A DNA stretch of 64,000 nucleotides from Zoogloea sp. (GTDB lineage: Bacteria; Pseudomonadota; Gammaproteobacteria; Burkholderiales; Rhodocyclaceae), in NCBI GenBank assembly GCA_016703645.1, contig JADJBR010000007.1:1820501-1884500 (forward strand), written 5' to 3'. The position numbers were made by a program, and so were the translations under genes. Under the pieces are notes generated by a model. That model did not search any database and was not told the origin of the DNA. It saw only the letters and a list, made by a program, of their open reading frames with translations. Positions 9,756 through 18,294 of this stretch are shown here, piece after piece; position 1 is the stretch's first letter, and the number at the start of each line of letters is the position of its first letter.

Positions 9756-10382
9756 TCAGTCAATGTCGAGGTCCATTTCCTCGATGCTTGGCAGTAGGCA
9801 CACCGCATCGGAAAGATGCACCTTCGCTCGACCTGCCGGGGTGTCGTAGTTGTGCCAGCCCCGGCGACTGGGATTGAGGGATAACGTGGCGTTCCACGGC
9901 ATCATCGAGAACGGCGGGAAATTCGGATCGAGCAGCAATAGCTTCTCGTCTTCCGGGAAGCCTTCCTGACCACCGATGCCGACCGCCAGGCTCCAGTGAT
10001 CGAAGCTGTCGTTTTGAACACCGACAATCGCTAATCCATCGGCGTGAAGGGTTTGCCGAATCTCATCGGGTAAATCCTTGAGGACGACCCGGCTGCTGAC
10101 GGCATGGTGATACGGTTTAAAAAACGATGCCAGCTTGTTCGGCTTGGTGCCGACGAAGTAATGCGGTCTGGCCGATTTCCAGAATGCTGACAAAGCCTTC
10201 TTCGGCTTGCCTTCCAGGTCGTCACGAGTGACTTCGCCAAACAGCATCAGCGCCATCAGTGCTGAATGCTGACCACAAGCGCCGTCGAGGTCGGACTGTT
10301 GCAGGTGTAGGGGTGACTTGCCTACCATCGGGCCGTCGATCCCTGCGCTGAGTCTGGGATGCCAGCGATACACGTGGCTCAT
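9756..10382 (-). CDS. C39-like cysteine peptidase, element cargo
   Basis: Predicted 208-residue papain-like protein. The order of motifs fits peptidase C39: glutamine and cysteine in LQQSDLDGACGQHSALMAL (about residues 40-58), histidine in SFDHWSLAVGIGG, and the aspartate in LLLLDPNFPP. Start MSHVYRWHPRLS at 10382 is chosen because GGAG lies nine bases before it; a longer form from 10424 is possible. It has no signal peptide, transporter domain or nearby bacteriocin precursor, so a role in leader-peptide export is unlikely. It lies between a Gp157-like gene and the HhH-like gene in one leftward operon. Substrate unknown. Confidence 0.65.
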   Translation of the reverse strand: MSHVYRWHPRLSAGIDGPMVGKSPLHLQQSDLDGACGQHSALMALMLFGEVTRDDLEGKPKKALSAFWKSARPHYFVGTKPNKLASFFKPYHHAVSSRVVLKDLPDEIRQTLHADGLAIVGVQNDSFDHWSLAVGIGGQEGFPEDEKLLLLDPNFPPFSMMPWNATLSLNPSRRGWHNYDTPAGRAKVHLSDAVCLLPSIEEMDLDID

Positions 10383-10459
10383 TTGAGTTTTCTCCAGGCA
10401 ATAGGAGGCCCCGGCACTGTTCATCAGCGCCGAAGCTCTCCGTCAGTTGGGATTCAGGC

Positions 10460-10960
10460 TCAGGAAATTTTCAGGCGTTTGCCTTTTTCCAGATGGCAGC
10501 CGGGAATGATTTCGCCGTCGTCGAGCATGGCCCGACGTAGGACATCCTTGCGGATCGTCACCACGGTTTCCTCTTCCTTGTAATCGTCAGGGATGGCATC
10601 TTCATCATCCAGAATGACCTTGGGTGGGTTGTCGCAAACCTTGACCACGAATTCCGGCGAAGCCAGTTCGTTGATGCCGGTGCGAATCATGTTCACCAGC
10701 AGGTAGTTGCGTAACCAGTCAGCCCGACCTTCCAGGTTTTTGCGACGAGCCACGATGCGCTTTTCGACGGTGCGAACCATCTCTGCCTCGCCCTCGAACT
10801 GCAACACCATTGCCGCCACGTTCCAACACTTGGTGTCCAACTCACCTGAATAGGCATCGAGGATTTCGTCGATGATTTCGTTCGGCATGTCCTGCTCATC
10901 CGACAGCACCCTGGCAAGCTCCAGGTACTCGTCGGCCAATGCGAATAGCGGCTTACTCAT
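10460..10960 (-). CDS. Siphovirus Gp157-like protein
   Basis: 166-residue protein of the phage Gp157 family. It starts MSKPLFALADEYLELARVL, has a long central coiled coil (EGEAEMVRTVEKRIVARRKN) and ends with the family tail (NPPKVILDDEDAIPDDY, then EIIPGCHLEKGKRLKIS). The start at 10960 is preceded by a very strong purine-rich site (AGGAGGGGGG). In phages, Gp157 genes sit beside single-strand annealing proteins, as here. Biochemical role not established. Confidence 0.85.
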   Translation of the reverse strand: MSKPLFALADEYLELARVLSDEQDMPNEIIDEILDAYSGELDTKCWNVAAMVLQFEGEAEMVRTVEKRIVARRKNLEGRADWLRNYLLVNMIRTGINELASPEFVVKVCDNPPKVILDDEDAIPDDYKEEETVVTIRKDVLRRAMLDDGEIIPGCHLEKGKRLKIS

Positions 10961-11034
10961 GGCTACCCCCCCTCCTGCTGGGCTTGGCCGTTGGCGAATG
11001 TTTTTTCGCCTTCCGACCAGATTTCTAGTCGCCG

Positions 11035-12006
11035 TCAGATCGAGGCACATTGCCCCTGTGTCAGTTGATCGAGCTTGGTGACGCTACCCCCCGTCGTCTT
11101 GAAGAGCCACGACAGCACTCGTTTTTCGGTGAAACCGTAATGACGAATTTCCTGGCGTAGGGTTTCAAGGGCTTCCTTGCCGATCTGCTCACCCGTTGCA
11201 TCGGTTGCAGAGTTTGCAGAAGTTGCACCCGATGCAGGCGTTGCAGACTTTGCTGATCGTCGTGGCTTGGGTGGCAACGATGCAACGGGAACCTCTTCCT
11301 TGACAACAGGACGATCCTCAATGTCCTGAGTGTAGATCTCAGAGAGGCCAGCCAATCGCAAAGTGGCGTCGATGTGGGCGCTCTTCTCGGCCATCTTCAG
11401 CGTCTTGTTGATGTCGCCGTAGTCCTGGCCGACGCTGCGAGCGCCAACCCCTTCGGCAACAGGGCGACCGTGAGCATCACGAAGTTCGCAGCGCAGCATC
11501 ACGGTGGTCAGCACTATGCCATTCAAGACGGCTTGCTCATAGTCGGGCAACGATGGGTAATGCACGGTCATACCCAACATGCCGGTGATTTTTTCAGCGC
11601 CGGGCTTGAACAGCGATGGCTTTGACCAGTGATGAGAATCGCCACAGTCCTTTACCCGGCCTTGGCGAGCAAACGGGCAGCGTTCCTTGCTGGCAACGTG
11701 GATTCTTCCGAAATCGACGCCATCAACCAATGCTGATCGCAGCCATTCCATCAGTAGCTCTCGGTTCGCTTTCCTGCGATCCAGCCCGGCTTTGAACTGC
11801 TCGGCTGGCAGGTCAAGGGGGGAAACAGTGATGGCGGTGTGCGGTATGGGCACTGGTTGCGGCAGTGGCTGCGCTTCGATCACGGCAGGAACACTGATCG
11901 GCGTCTCCTCGGCAATTCGACGGATGACACGACGGCCATTACGCAAAGCTTGTTGCGTGGTGGCGGCGAGTTCGTGGTTTTCCCGGATTTTGTCGGCGAG
12001 TCCCAT
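11035..12006 (-). CDS. Predicted phage/plasmid single-strand annealing-type protein
   Basis: 323-residue protein from MGLADKIRENHEL (12006). The core matches a widespread phage/plasmid family thought to act in recombination like RecT or Rad52: DGVDFGRIHVASKERCPFAR, a possible zinc cluster (CPF...KDC...SHHW), SLFKPGAEKITGMLGM, then the KMAEKSAHIDATLRLAGLSE block ending YTQDIED. The C-terminal segment is low-complexity (SATPASGATSANSAT) and carries a short helical tail. Just two bases separate its start from the upstream stop, so the two are coupled. Family recognition is by motif memory; annealing activity is inferred. Confidence 0.65.
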   Translation of the reverse strand: MGLADKIRENHELAATTQQALRNGRRVIRRIAEETPISVPAVIEAQPLPQPVPIPHTAITVSPLDLPAEQFKAGLDRRKANRELLMEWLRSALVDGVDFGRIHVASKERCPFARQGRVKDCGDSHHWSKPSLFKPGAEKITGMLGMTVHYPSLPDYEQAVLNGIVLTTVMLRCELRDAHGRPVAEGVGARSVGQDYGDINKTLKMAEKSAHIDATLRLAGLSEIYTQDIEDRPVVKEEVPVASLPPKPRRSAKSATPASGATSANSATDATGEQIGKEALETLRQEIRHYGFTEKRVLSWLFKTTGGSVTKLDQLTQGQCASI

Positions 12007-12008
12007 GG

Positions 12009-12326
12009 TCAATACTCCTCCGGCAATAGAACAGTGGTACTGCTGCGGTCGGCCTCCGTGATGATCCACAGCTTCTGATTGCCGATTTCGTAGGAGGACA
12101 GCAATCGGCTGCCGTAGTGCAAGGCTGCACGATTAGCCTCAATATCCTCAGGGTCGAGATCGCCCCAGTCGCCGGTATGGTGGCGATGCAGGAGCTCATA
12201 GGGCGTCAGGTCGTTTTCCTGCAGGAAGGCCATTGCGCCCGGCGTGGCGTAGATTTCGCCCACGTTGAACAAGGTTGGGCGTTGCCAGAGGGAAAAGCTG
12301 GTTGTGGCTGCGGTATTGGCAGTCAT
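12009..12326 (-). CDS. Conserved element-associated small protein
   Basis: 105-residue protein, first gene of the leftward operon. Sequence such as IYATPGAMAFLQENDLTPYE, HHTGDWGDLDPEDIEANRAA and a tail ITEADRSSTTVLLPEEY identifies a family common on plasmids and integrative elements, often loosely named restriction subunit M although it has no methyltransferase motif. Start MTANTAATTSF is chosen because GAGGAG lies nine bases upstream. Function unknown. Confidence 0.75.
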   Translation of the reverse strand: MTANTAATTSFSLWQRPTLFNVGEIYATPGAMAFLQENDLTPYELLHRHHTGDWGDLDPEDIEANRAALHYGSRLLSSYEIGNQKLWIITEADRSSTTVLLPEEY

Positions 12327-12843
12327 GGTAGGGTGCTCCTCGTGGTGAATACTCATCACACGGTTTGCGGGAGTCGGTCGCCAAACTCAGGCCCCTGCAA
12401 ACCACCAGCACATGCTGTCCCTGCCGACGAGCGACATACCGTAGAAGCGAAGGAATGCAAAACCAACTGACGTGACTTGGCCTGAGCGGTATTGCTCATG
12501 CTTGAAGTCGGTGAATTGGCTTTTTTTGGGGGGATGCCGACAGGTCGGCTAGGGACAGGAAGCGCCTTTGCAAAGGCGTCCGGTGACAGCGATGTGCGTT
12601 TTCAGCTTAGCGCCAATACACTTTGCTTGTCAACTTATCGTTAAATATCAATATCTTGGCGTGGTTTGATGCCTTCGACTGGCTACGGGACAGGCAAGAT
12701 ATGAACACATTCGCACTTGAACCTGCCTAGCTAAGCACTGCCCATGGCATAACTTCTCATGATAAAGTTTAAGATAAAAATGACACTCGCAGAAAAGTCC
12801 AGAAGGAAGCAACAGGACTTGTTATTTAACAAATGGAACTAAC
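12327..12843. other. Divergent intergenic region inside the element
   Basis: About 517 bases between the leftward recombination operon and the rightward protease. No convincing gene. It holds a perfect 16-base palindrome at 12563-12578 (CGCCTTTG/CAAAGGCG), an AT-rich zone at 12600-12660, and a TTGTTA/TAACAA inverted repeat at 12819-12832 just before the protease start. Confidence 0.6.
12604..12633 (-). promoter_or_regulatory. Possible promoter of the leftward recombination operon
   Basis: On the minus strand TTGACA (12628-12633) is followed after 18 bases by TAAGCT (12604-12609). The -35 is perfect and the -10 weak. It would leave a leader of about 270 bases containing the 16-base palindrome. 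Confidence 0.4.
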
Positions 12844-13689
12844 ATGAAAACAAAAACATCAATTCTGACGGCAGTTTTTGCGTTATTTGCTAGTTTCTCT
12901 GCGTTTGCAGCATCAACTGCTGAGCAAGTATTCAATAAAGCATCGCCATCAGTCGTGGTGATTATCGCCGTTGACCACACAAACAAGCCAATCGGATCAG
13001 GTAGCGGTGTTGTCATTGGTAAAAATCAGATAGTTACCAATTGGCATGTGGTATCTGGCGCAGACTCAATTATCGTTAGGCGAAAAGACACAAACTATCC
13101 GGCTGAAGTGATAGCTGATCGCCGTGATAGAGATTTAGCCCTTGTAAGCGCGAAGGGGTTAGAAGCTCCTGCCATAAATACAGCTACAACCAATAGTGTG
13201 TCTGTTGGACAGAATGTTTTTGCAATTGGAGCACCTTCGGGACTCGATTTAACAATTACTAATGGGATCGTTTCGGCTCTGCGTAACGTAGAGGATGGGA
13301 AGTTGATACAAACTTCTGCTGCAATATCACCTGGGTCTAGTGGAGGTGGATTGTTCAATGAAGACGGTCGCTTAATTGGAATTACAACATTAAAGCTGTC
13401 AGGAGATGCCCGCGAAGGCCTCGGATTTGCTATTTCTGCTGATTGGGTAAACCAAATCGCATCACCTGATGCAAAAAGTGGAAACTCGTTTTCCGATTGG
13501 GGTTGGTTAGTCGCAGTTTTTGTTATTCTGGTCATAATTGCCTTTGGGAAACGTATTTACTACAAATTGTGTGATGGAGGCCTTTTGAATCGGAATTCAT
13601 CCGAAAGCTCTCTGTCAGGCAACTACGAGTCTGTTGGCCGCAAATCAAGTGAAGTTAGAAACATCAAAAAGAATCAACGGTGCCGTTAG
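12844..13689 (+). CDS. Exported trypsin-like serine protease with C-terminal membrane anchor
   Basis: 281 residues as read. An N-terminal signal peptide (MKTKTSILTAVFALFASFSA) is followed by an HtrA-like S1C catalytic domain. The histidine is in TNWHVVSG, the aspartate in DRDLALVS and the serine in AISPGSSGGGLFN. No PDZ domain follows; instead a membrane segment (WGWLVAVFVILVIIAFG) and a short basic tail. Base composition is far lower in GC than the flanking chromosome. The tail after residue 265 looks unnatural, and the overlapping +1 frame continues with better protein-like sequence, so a frameshift near 13660 may truncate it. GGA lies six bases before ATG. Confidence 0.85.
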   Translation: MKTKTSILTAVFALFASFSAFAASTAEQVFNKASPSVVVIIAVDHTNKPIGSGSGVVIGKNQIVTNWHVVSGADSIIVRRKDTNYPAEVIADRRDRDLALVSAKGLEAPAINTATTNSVSVGQNVFAIGAPSGLDLTITNGIVSALRNVEDGKLIQTSAAISPGSSGGGLFNEDGRLIGITTLKLSGDAREGLGFAISADWVNQIASPDAKSGNSFSDWGWLVAVFVILVIIAFGKRIYYKLCDGGLLNRNSSESSLSGNYESVGRKSSEVRNIKKNQRCR

Positions 13690-15826
13690 AGTGTTTTTCG
13701 ATGGCAAAAAAGAAATTGATTCCGGAAATGTAGACCAAACAACTTACAAGAAGGCACAAAGTTTTTCAGATGGTGATCCTAAAAAACTAGAGGAAGTCTA
13801 TCTAAAGCTGCGAGCTAATGAGCTTTATGAAATAAAAAAACAAGTTGCCAACGTAAATTCGCCACAAGAAAACGATGCAACAGAACTGGCGGATACAGTT
13901 GCTTCATCAAAAAATCCATTATTCACTGAAACGCGCTTTGCGATATTTATTATTGCCCTTGTTTCGATAATTATTTTGCGTCAGCGCCATGGTTTTTTTG
14001 GGAAATATTTTGAGACAAATCTTCTGGCGGTTGTTGATAGCAAAAAAACAGCCAACGCAATTTCTGTTAATACAAAAGTAATCAGTTATGAACGTGGCTG
14101 GCTATCATCTAAATTCTCACTCGAACATCAATTTGGCGATACTGATTTCGCAATTAAATCAAAGAATTCACTTTCGCACATACCAACATGGTTTAATGGA
14201 TTTTCGTTGAATCTGAAATCCAGCTTAGTTTTGCCGGAAGATTCGGCATATTTTGACGCGAACCAAAGTGCCGTCACCTATTTTTATCCTTTAGGTGGAT
14301 TTAAAAGCAGTGCAGAATTTAGTGATATCGTTGCTAAGCCAGTTCCAGGTAGTAAAAATTCGTACATTTCTTTACGTGGACTTAAGTTCGATTTAGAGCG
14401 TGAAGCGACCTCATCGCCATTGGCTGTATCTGCAAAGCTTGCCGGATTCTCGTTGGAAGAAAAGAATAAAAAAGTAGGCATGTCAGATGTTGCGTTTTCG
14501 TTGGATAATCTCGGTATTCTCTACGGCACATTCTCTGCCAACGCAAAATCGAAATTTACTATTGGAAGTGCCCTTGTTGATGACTCTTCGGATGATACAC
14601 ATCTAAAAGTATCAGGGTTCGACGTTGGTGCACAACAAGTAGTGAGTGCCGGTTTAGTTGATTTTGATTATTCTATATCAATAACGGATATTTCATACAA
14701 AAATGAAAATGGCCTCCCTGTCCAAATAAAAAATATTGCAACAGGGGTTCAGCTTAAAAATTTTAACTCAATTGCGTTTGCAAACTTAGATAATGTATTT
14801 GGGGGCAAGAAAACCAGAACAAAAGGGGAGGCAGAGTTTGTAAAGATGATTCCGGTTTTATTAAGCAACTCCCCAACTCTGTTGCTTAAAGAGTCAGCTT
14901 TCACTATTAGTTCGGAAGATTTTTCAGGCTCTTTCGTTCTCAAAGCTGACGCATCTGTAGATGGTGCTGGCCTGACGCCAGAAACTTCCACGATTGATGA
15001 TTATATTAAGCGGACGAAATTTAATGCTTATTTTTCTGCAACCCCAAAGCTGCTAAATAAGTTTTTTGAAAATAGCGAACGTGCCACTCGTCAAGCAAAT
15101 GTCAAAAATCTAGTTGCTCAAGGACGTGTGTTTAGTCAGGACCAGATCAGTGCTTATCTTGCCGAATCCGCGACGGTTGCTAATCAACAAGTGGATGAGG
15201 TGTTGTCTAACAAAATAGCTATTCAAGAAGGCAGTTTTTTAAAAACCAAAATTTCATTCTCAAAAGGGGAATGGGCTATCAACGATGTCTCGGATAGCAA
15301 GGTGGTAAAAGATTTTATCGAGGGATTTAAAGAGGGTTCAACAGGCAGCAAGCCTCGAAACATGACGAATGCCAATGAGCAAACAAAGAGCCTTGATGGT
15401 CGATCCTATCAAGAACAAGTTTCACTTGTTAAGAATTTTGTAGCAAATAAACACGCACAACATACAAAATTCAATCCGGTTTTGTTTAACGATATTTCAA
15501 TTGCTAAAGCATATTTGCAGCGCAAAGGCGTTACACAATTACCAATTCCTGTCCTTGATAGTGTCAGAGATAAAGAAGTTTGGTGGGTCGATTCATCCGG
15601 TTTTCACATTTATTTGCCGAATGTTACCGGACAGACAATAGGCGGTCTTGCATACGAACTAGACCTTGGCGGGGATTGCCAAAACAGAGTAGGCCCATTT
15701 TTATATTCCCTGTTGGCATTTGACCCTGCAATTACATCCAATAGGTCAGGGGTAGTGACAATGCCCACCCCCAATAATTTGCCACGAGGAAAGGGAATGT
15801 GCGGAACAATTGTCTCTGTTTGGTAA
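13634..15826 (+). CDS. DUF945/YdgA-like membrane protein, overlapping the protease
   Basis: 730 residues from a TTG at 13634, which has no visible ribosome site. Residues 1-90 form a charged segment (GAVRVFFDGKKEID, EEVYLKLRANELYEIKKQ), then a membrane helix (FAIFIIALVSIIIL), then a large YdgA/DUF945-like body that begins YERGWLSSKFS. The body would be periplasmic. Because the first 90 residues lie in frame with no start signal, they may really be the C-terminus of the protease, with the DUF945 protein starting later or fused. AT-rich like the protease. Function of DUF945 proteins is not established. Confidence 0.7.
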   Translation: MAANQVKLETSKRINGAVRVFFDGKKEIDSGNVDQTTYKKAQSFSDGDPKKLEEVYLKLRANELYEIKKQVANVNSPQENDATELADTVASSKNPLFTETRFAIFIIALVSIIILRQRHGFFGKYFETNLLAVVDSKKTANAISVNTKVISYERGWLSSKFSLEHQFGDTDFAIKSKNSLSHIPTWFNGFSLNLKSSLVLPEDSAYFDANQSAVTYFYPLGGFKSSAEFSDIVAKPVPGSKNSYISLRGLKFDLEREATSSPLAVSAKLAGFSLEEKNKKVGMSDVAFSLDNLGILYGTFSANAKSKFTIGSALVDDSSDDTHLKVSGFDVGAQQVVSAGLVDFDYSISITDISYKNENGLPVQIKNIATGVQLKNFNSIAFANLDNVFGGKKTRTKGEAEFVKMIPVLLSNSPTLLLKESAFTISSEDFSGSFVLKADASVDGAGLTPETSTIDDYIKRTKFNAYFSATPKLLNKFFENSERATRQANVKNLVAQGRVFSQDQISAYLAESATVANQQVDEVLSNKIAIQEGSFLKTKISFSKGEWAINDVSDSKVVKDFIEGFKEGSTGSKPRNMTNANEQTKSLDGRSYQEQVSLVKNFVANKHAQHTKFNPVLFNDISIAKAYLQRKGVTQLPIPVLDSVRDKEVWWVDSSGFHIYLPNVTGQTIGGLAYELDLGGDCQNRVGPFLYSLLAFDPAITSNRSGVVTMPTPNNLPRGKGMCGTIVSVW

Positions 15827-15857
15827 GCAGTGCGCCGAAATATTTCGTTGCTGCTTA
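15824..15857 (+). terminator. Nested hairpin at the end of the DUF945-like gene
   Basis: Outer arms TAAGCAG/CTGCTTA (15824-15830, 15851-15857) enclose a perfect palindrome CGAAATATTTCG. It overlaps the stop codon. No T run follows, so termination is likely but not certain. Confidence 0.5.
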
Positions 15858-15939
15858 GTGGGGTATAAATCCCAATGGTTAGTATCCAGAAGGGCTGAAA
15901 ATGGAATTGTGCCTTTGCTGTTGCTACTTCTCTCTTCAA

Positions 15940-16517
15940 TCAGACTGAAGTGTCGCGGCTTACTTTAAGGTCATTTAGTAGCTGTAAAGCCTGTTCGCGT
16001 GATCCAAGATTAAATGCGTGAAAACCATTATTAAATTCTAACGTTAATTCATTTAGCAGTTTTTTGGTCACCTCTAATAATTTACCCAGTTCATTCGGTG
16101 CCATCCCCGCTTCGCTAAAAGCTTCTTCGGTAGTGTGTGCCTTTGAGCGATGACCAAACACTTTGTTTCTCAGAATATTAACCTTGATCCAGATTGGCTT
16201 GGCCTCATCCTTTAATGTGGTTTCAAGCTGACACAGCTTTCCTCTGATATTTGCGAATGTAACCTCATTAGCCTCAGCAGCGATGGGATGTTGAAAGTGT
16301 CATCACGTGTTTCGTATAGCCGATAAAGTTCAATTATTAGTGCAATAAAATGTGCATGGATTGCTGTTTGGAAATAAATTCCATATTTGTTCATCACGTC
16401 AACATATAAGGGGCGGGTATCCGCACTTCTATACACCCACCAAATATCATAGTTGAGACTCGCAACAGTTGTTGTATGGCGCAACTCATCTATATATTGC
16501 TCAGCCTTAGTGCTCAT
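15940..16517 (-). pseudogene. AbiU2-like HEPN protein, frameshifted
   Basis: Two pieces in different frames make one protein of about 190 residues. The N-terminal part (MSTKAEQYIDELRHTTTVAS, LNYDIWWVYRS) and C-terminal part (LETTLKDEAKPIWIKVNILR, NKVFGHRSKAHTTEEAF) are joined by a single frame change around 16270-16300. The join is marked by ANEVTFANIRGKLCQ. The motif RNKVFGH is the R-x5-H active site of HEPN RNases. Overall order matches the AbiU2 phage-resistance family. Whether the shift is real or a read error is open. The gene stands alone with no obvious nucleotidyltransferase partner. Confidence 0.65.
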
Positions 16518-16536
16518 TATTTATTACGTTAGTAAG

Positions 16537-16917
16537 CTAGTCTGTAGAATATGCTAACTGGCGTTGGTGCTTCAAAGCCAGCAGCACAACCTCAGTTTCA
16601 GAATGGGCATACAAAACGATGTACTGGCCGACAACGTACTCGCGTAGTGAAGGCAGGCCAGCTTGTTCGGCCAATTGCTGAACAGCGTTGGTTTTCAGCG
16701 TAGCCTGTGCAGATTTTGCAGACAGGAAACGTGCTGGCCGACCGCTGGCTGGCGACCAGGCCAGGATAGCGATCATTTCCCTGATGTCAGCCTTCAGCTT
16801 GGTTAAGCGAGTATCCGCGCTGTCTGCATCCTGGACCAGAAAGAACTGGTGAGCAGCATCGAGGTTGGCAAGGAAGTTCGGTGCGGCTTCGACCTTGGCG
16901 TTTAGGGGTAACGCCAT
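16537..16917 (-). CDS. RelE/ParE-family toxin
   Basis: 126 residues, with the family tail REYVVGQYIVLYAHSETEVV then LLALKHQRQLAY and an internal DIREMIAILAW. Such toxins act on ribosome-bound mRNA or gyrase. Longer than the usual 90-100 residues because of an N-terminal MALPLNAKVEAAPNF segment. The ATG overlaps the antitoxin stop (TAATG), indicating coupled translation. Confidence 0.85.
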   Translation of the reverse strand: MALPLNAKVEAAPNFLANLDAAHQFFLVQDADSADTRLTKLKADIREMIAILAWSPASGRPARFLSAKSAQATLKTNAVQQLAEQAGLPSLREYVVGQYIVLYAHSETEVVLLALKHQRQLAYSTD

Positions 16918-17192
16918 TAAGACAACGCCTTCATCAGGTCAGCGTTCGATACACGATGCCCGGCCAACACTTCACGCAGCCCTGCCTCAGCTTCCGTCAG
17001 CAGGACGAGACTGGCGTGCTCTTCTTCGAGCCGATGGTAGTAATCGAGTTTTTTGGCGTCCACAATCGCCACGTAAGCAACCCCGTTCTTGGTCAGCAGC
17101 TTTTCAGCGCCGGACACCACATCATCAGCCAACTCGGTCAGTCGAGCGCGAGCCTCGCTGATCGGCACCACATCTTGGGCGGTGAAGCTCAT
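16917..17192 (-). CDS. Phd/YefM-family antitoxin
   Basis: 91 residues. The N-terminal DNA-binding domain reads VVPISEARARLTELADDVVS followed by EKLLTKNGVAYVAIVDAKKL, typical of Phd/YefM antitoxins. The acidic C-terminus would bind the downstream toxin. It keeps the element or protects its own locus. Confidence 0.9.
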   Translation of the reverse strand: MSFTAQDVVPISEARARLTELADDVVSGAEKLLTKNGVAYVAIVDAKKLDYYHRLEEEHASLVLLTEAEAGLREVLAGHRVSNADLMKALS

Positions 17193-17211
17193 GGCAAAAT
17201 CCTTTAATGAA

Positions 17212-17223
17212 AACGTTAACGTT
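17212..17223. promoter_or_regulatory. Likely autoregulatory operator of the toxin-antitoxin pair
   Basis: Perfect 12-base palindrome AACGTTAACGTT, 20 bases before the antitoxin start. Phd-type antitoxins repress from such sites. Confidence 0.6.
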
Positions 17224-17258
17224 CAGTGTAGCAGATACCGATGGCGTTGCAGATGAAC

Positions 17259-18272
17259 TCAGCGATAAATTGCGCCCAGGGAGGCAAACTGCTTCGGGTA
17301 GCCGGTCTTCAACTTGCTCGGCTGAATACGGTTTGCCAAAGTCACAGCGGTATTCACCTGTGAGTGCGGCCAAGCAATGTCCAATCCGTGGGGCAGAAAA
17401 ACTTTGCGATAACGGTTAAACGTCAGCCTCGGCCAGTGATCCTGAATGATCGTGCCTGATGCCCACGCACTGTAGATCGCCTTGTTTTGCTGGCTAAGTG
17501 TTGCCAATACCGATGCAGGTAGCCCCGCAACAAGGTTCAGGTGTGACAGGCCAAGCTGCTGAAGGCGATCAGATAACTCCTGACGAACCACCGATAACGA
17601 CCAATCATTGCTGTTGGCCTTCCCCATCCTCCGCAACTCTTTGCCGCGATAAACACGTTCATAGCGCAACAAATTTTGGGCGAACTGAAGCAACTGACGC
17701 CAGTAGGAAGGCTTACCTTTGATGGGCTTGCGAATCATCTCCAGGTGCTTGTTGTAAAACTTGTCGGCGGCTCCATCCTGCTGTTTGCCAACGTAGATGG
17801 TTTCGATGCCGGTCAACTCCTCATGAACGGTAACGGCAAAGCCGTCGATCAACAGGCGTTCACGAATGTGTTGCAGGGTCTCCACTACTTCAGCCTGAGA
17901 GGAAAGGGGGAATGCGCCGTTTATATCGAGGCGCTCAAGTTCAAACCCCTGCTGCATGTAAAACTGTCGATCAGCCTTGGTGAAGGGCACATCGAATTTT
18001 TGATGAACGAAGGGCATTAGGCCAACCATCAAGGCTGTAGCGTTATTGGTCCCGACCAAGTTGTGCCCCTTGAGCAGGGACATTGGCGAAACGGGACCTG
18101 TCCTCATCGTACCGGCAGCAACATCGAATGTTGCTTTGAAGCCGCCATATGGGGTCTGGACCCTTGCCCAGAATTCCTTGCCCTTAGCTTTCGCGTTGCT
18201 GGCCTTAGCCGCAGTGACTGCTTGCAGGAGAGTAGGGCGCATCTGGATGATGCCGTCAGTGGTATCAATCAT
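17259..18272 (-). CDS. Phage/plasmid replication initiator, II/X family
   Basis: 337 residues from MIDTTDGIIQMRPT (GAGGA nine bases before the ATG; an upstream ATG at 18293 is less likely). Motifs fit the gpII/gpX family of filamentous phages and related plasmids: LLKGHNLVGTNNATAL, ELERLDINGAFPLSSQ and FYNKHLEMIRKP, then the basic LLRYERVYRGKELRR. These proteins nick one strand to start rolling-circle replication. A strongly folded DNA segment directly upstream is a natural origin. Its presence suggests that the excised element can replicate. Confidence 0.8.
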   Translation of the reverse strand: MIDTTDGIIQMRPTLLQAVTAAKASNAKAKGKEFWARVQTPYGGFKATFDVAAGTMRTGPVSPMSLLKGHNLVGTNNATALMVGLMPFVHQKFDVPFTKADRQFYMQQGFELERLDINGAFPLSSQAEVVETLQHIRERLLIDGFAVTVHEELTGIETIYVGKQQDGAADKFYNKHLEMIRKPIKGKPSYWRQLLQFAQNLLRYERVYRGKELRRMGKANSNDWSLSVVRQELSDRLQQLGLSHLNLVAGLPASVLATLSQQNKAIYSAWASGTIIQDHWPRLTFNRYRKVFLPHGLDIAWPHSQVNTAVTLANRIQPSKLKTGYPKQFASLGAIYR

Positions 18273-18294
18273 TGTTGTATTCCTCATCTGCATT

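Noticed and set aside
12009-12326. Restriction-modification subunit M
   Set aside because: No methyltransferase motif and only 105 residues; the common name for this family is not supported by sequence.
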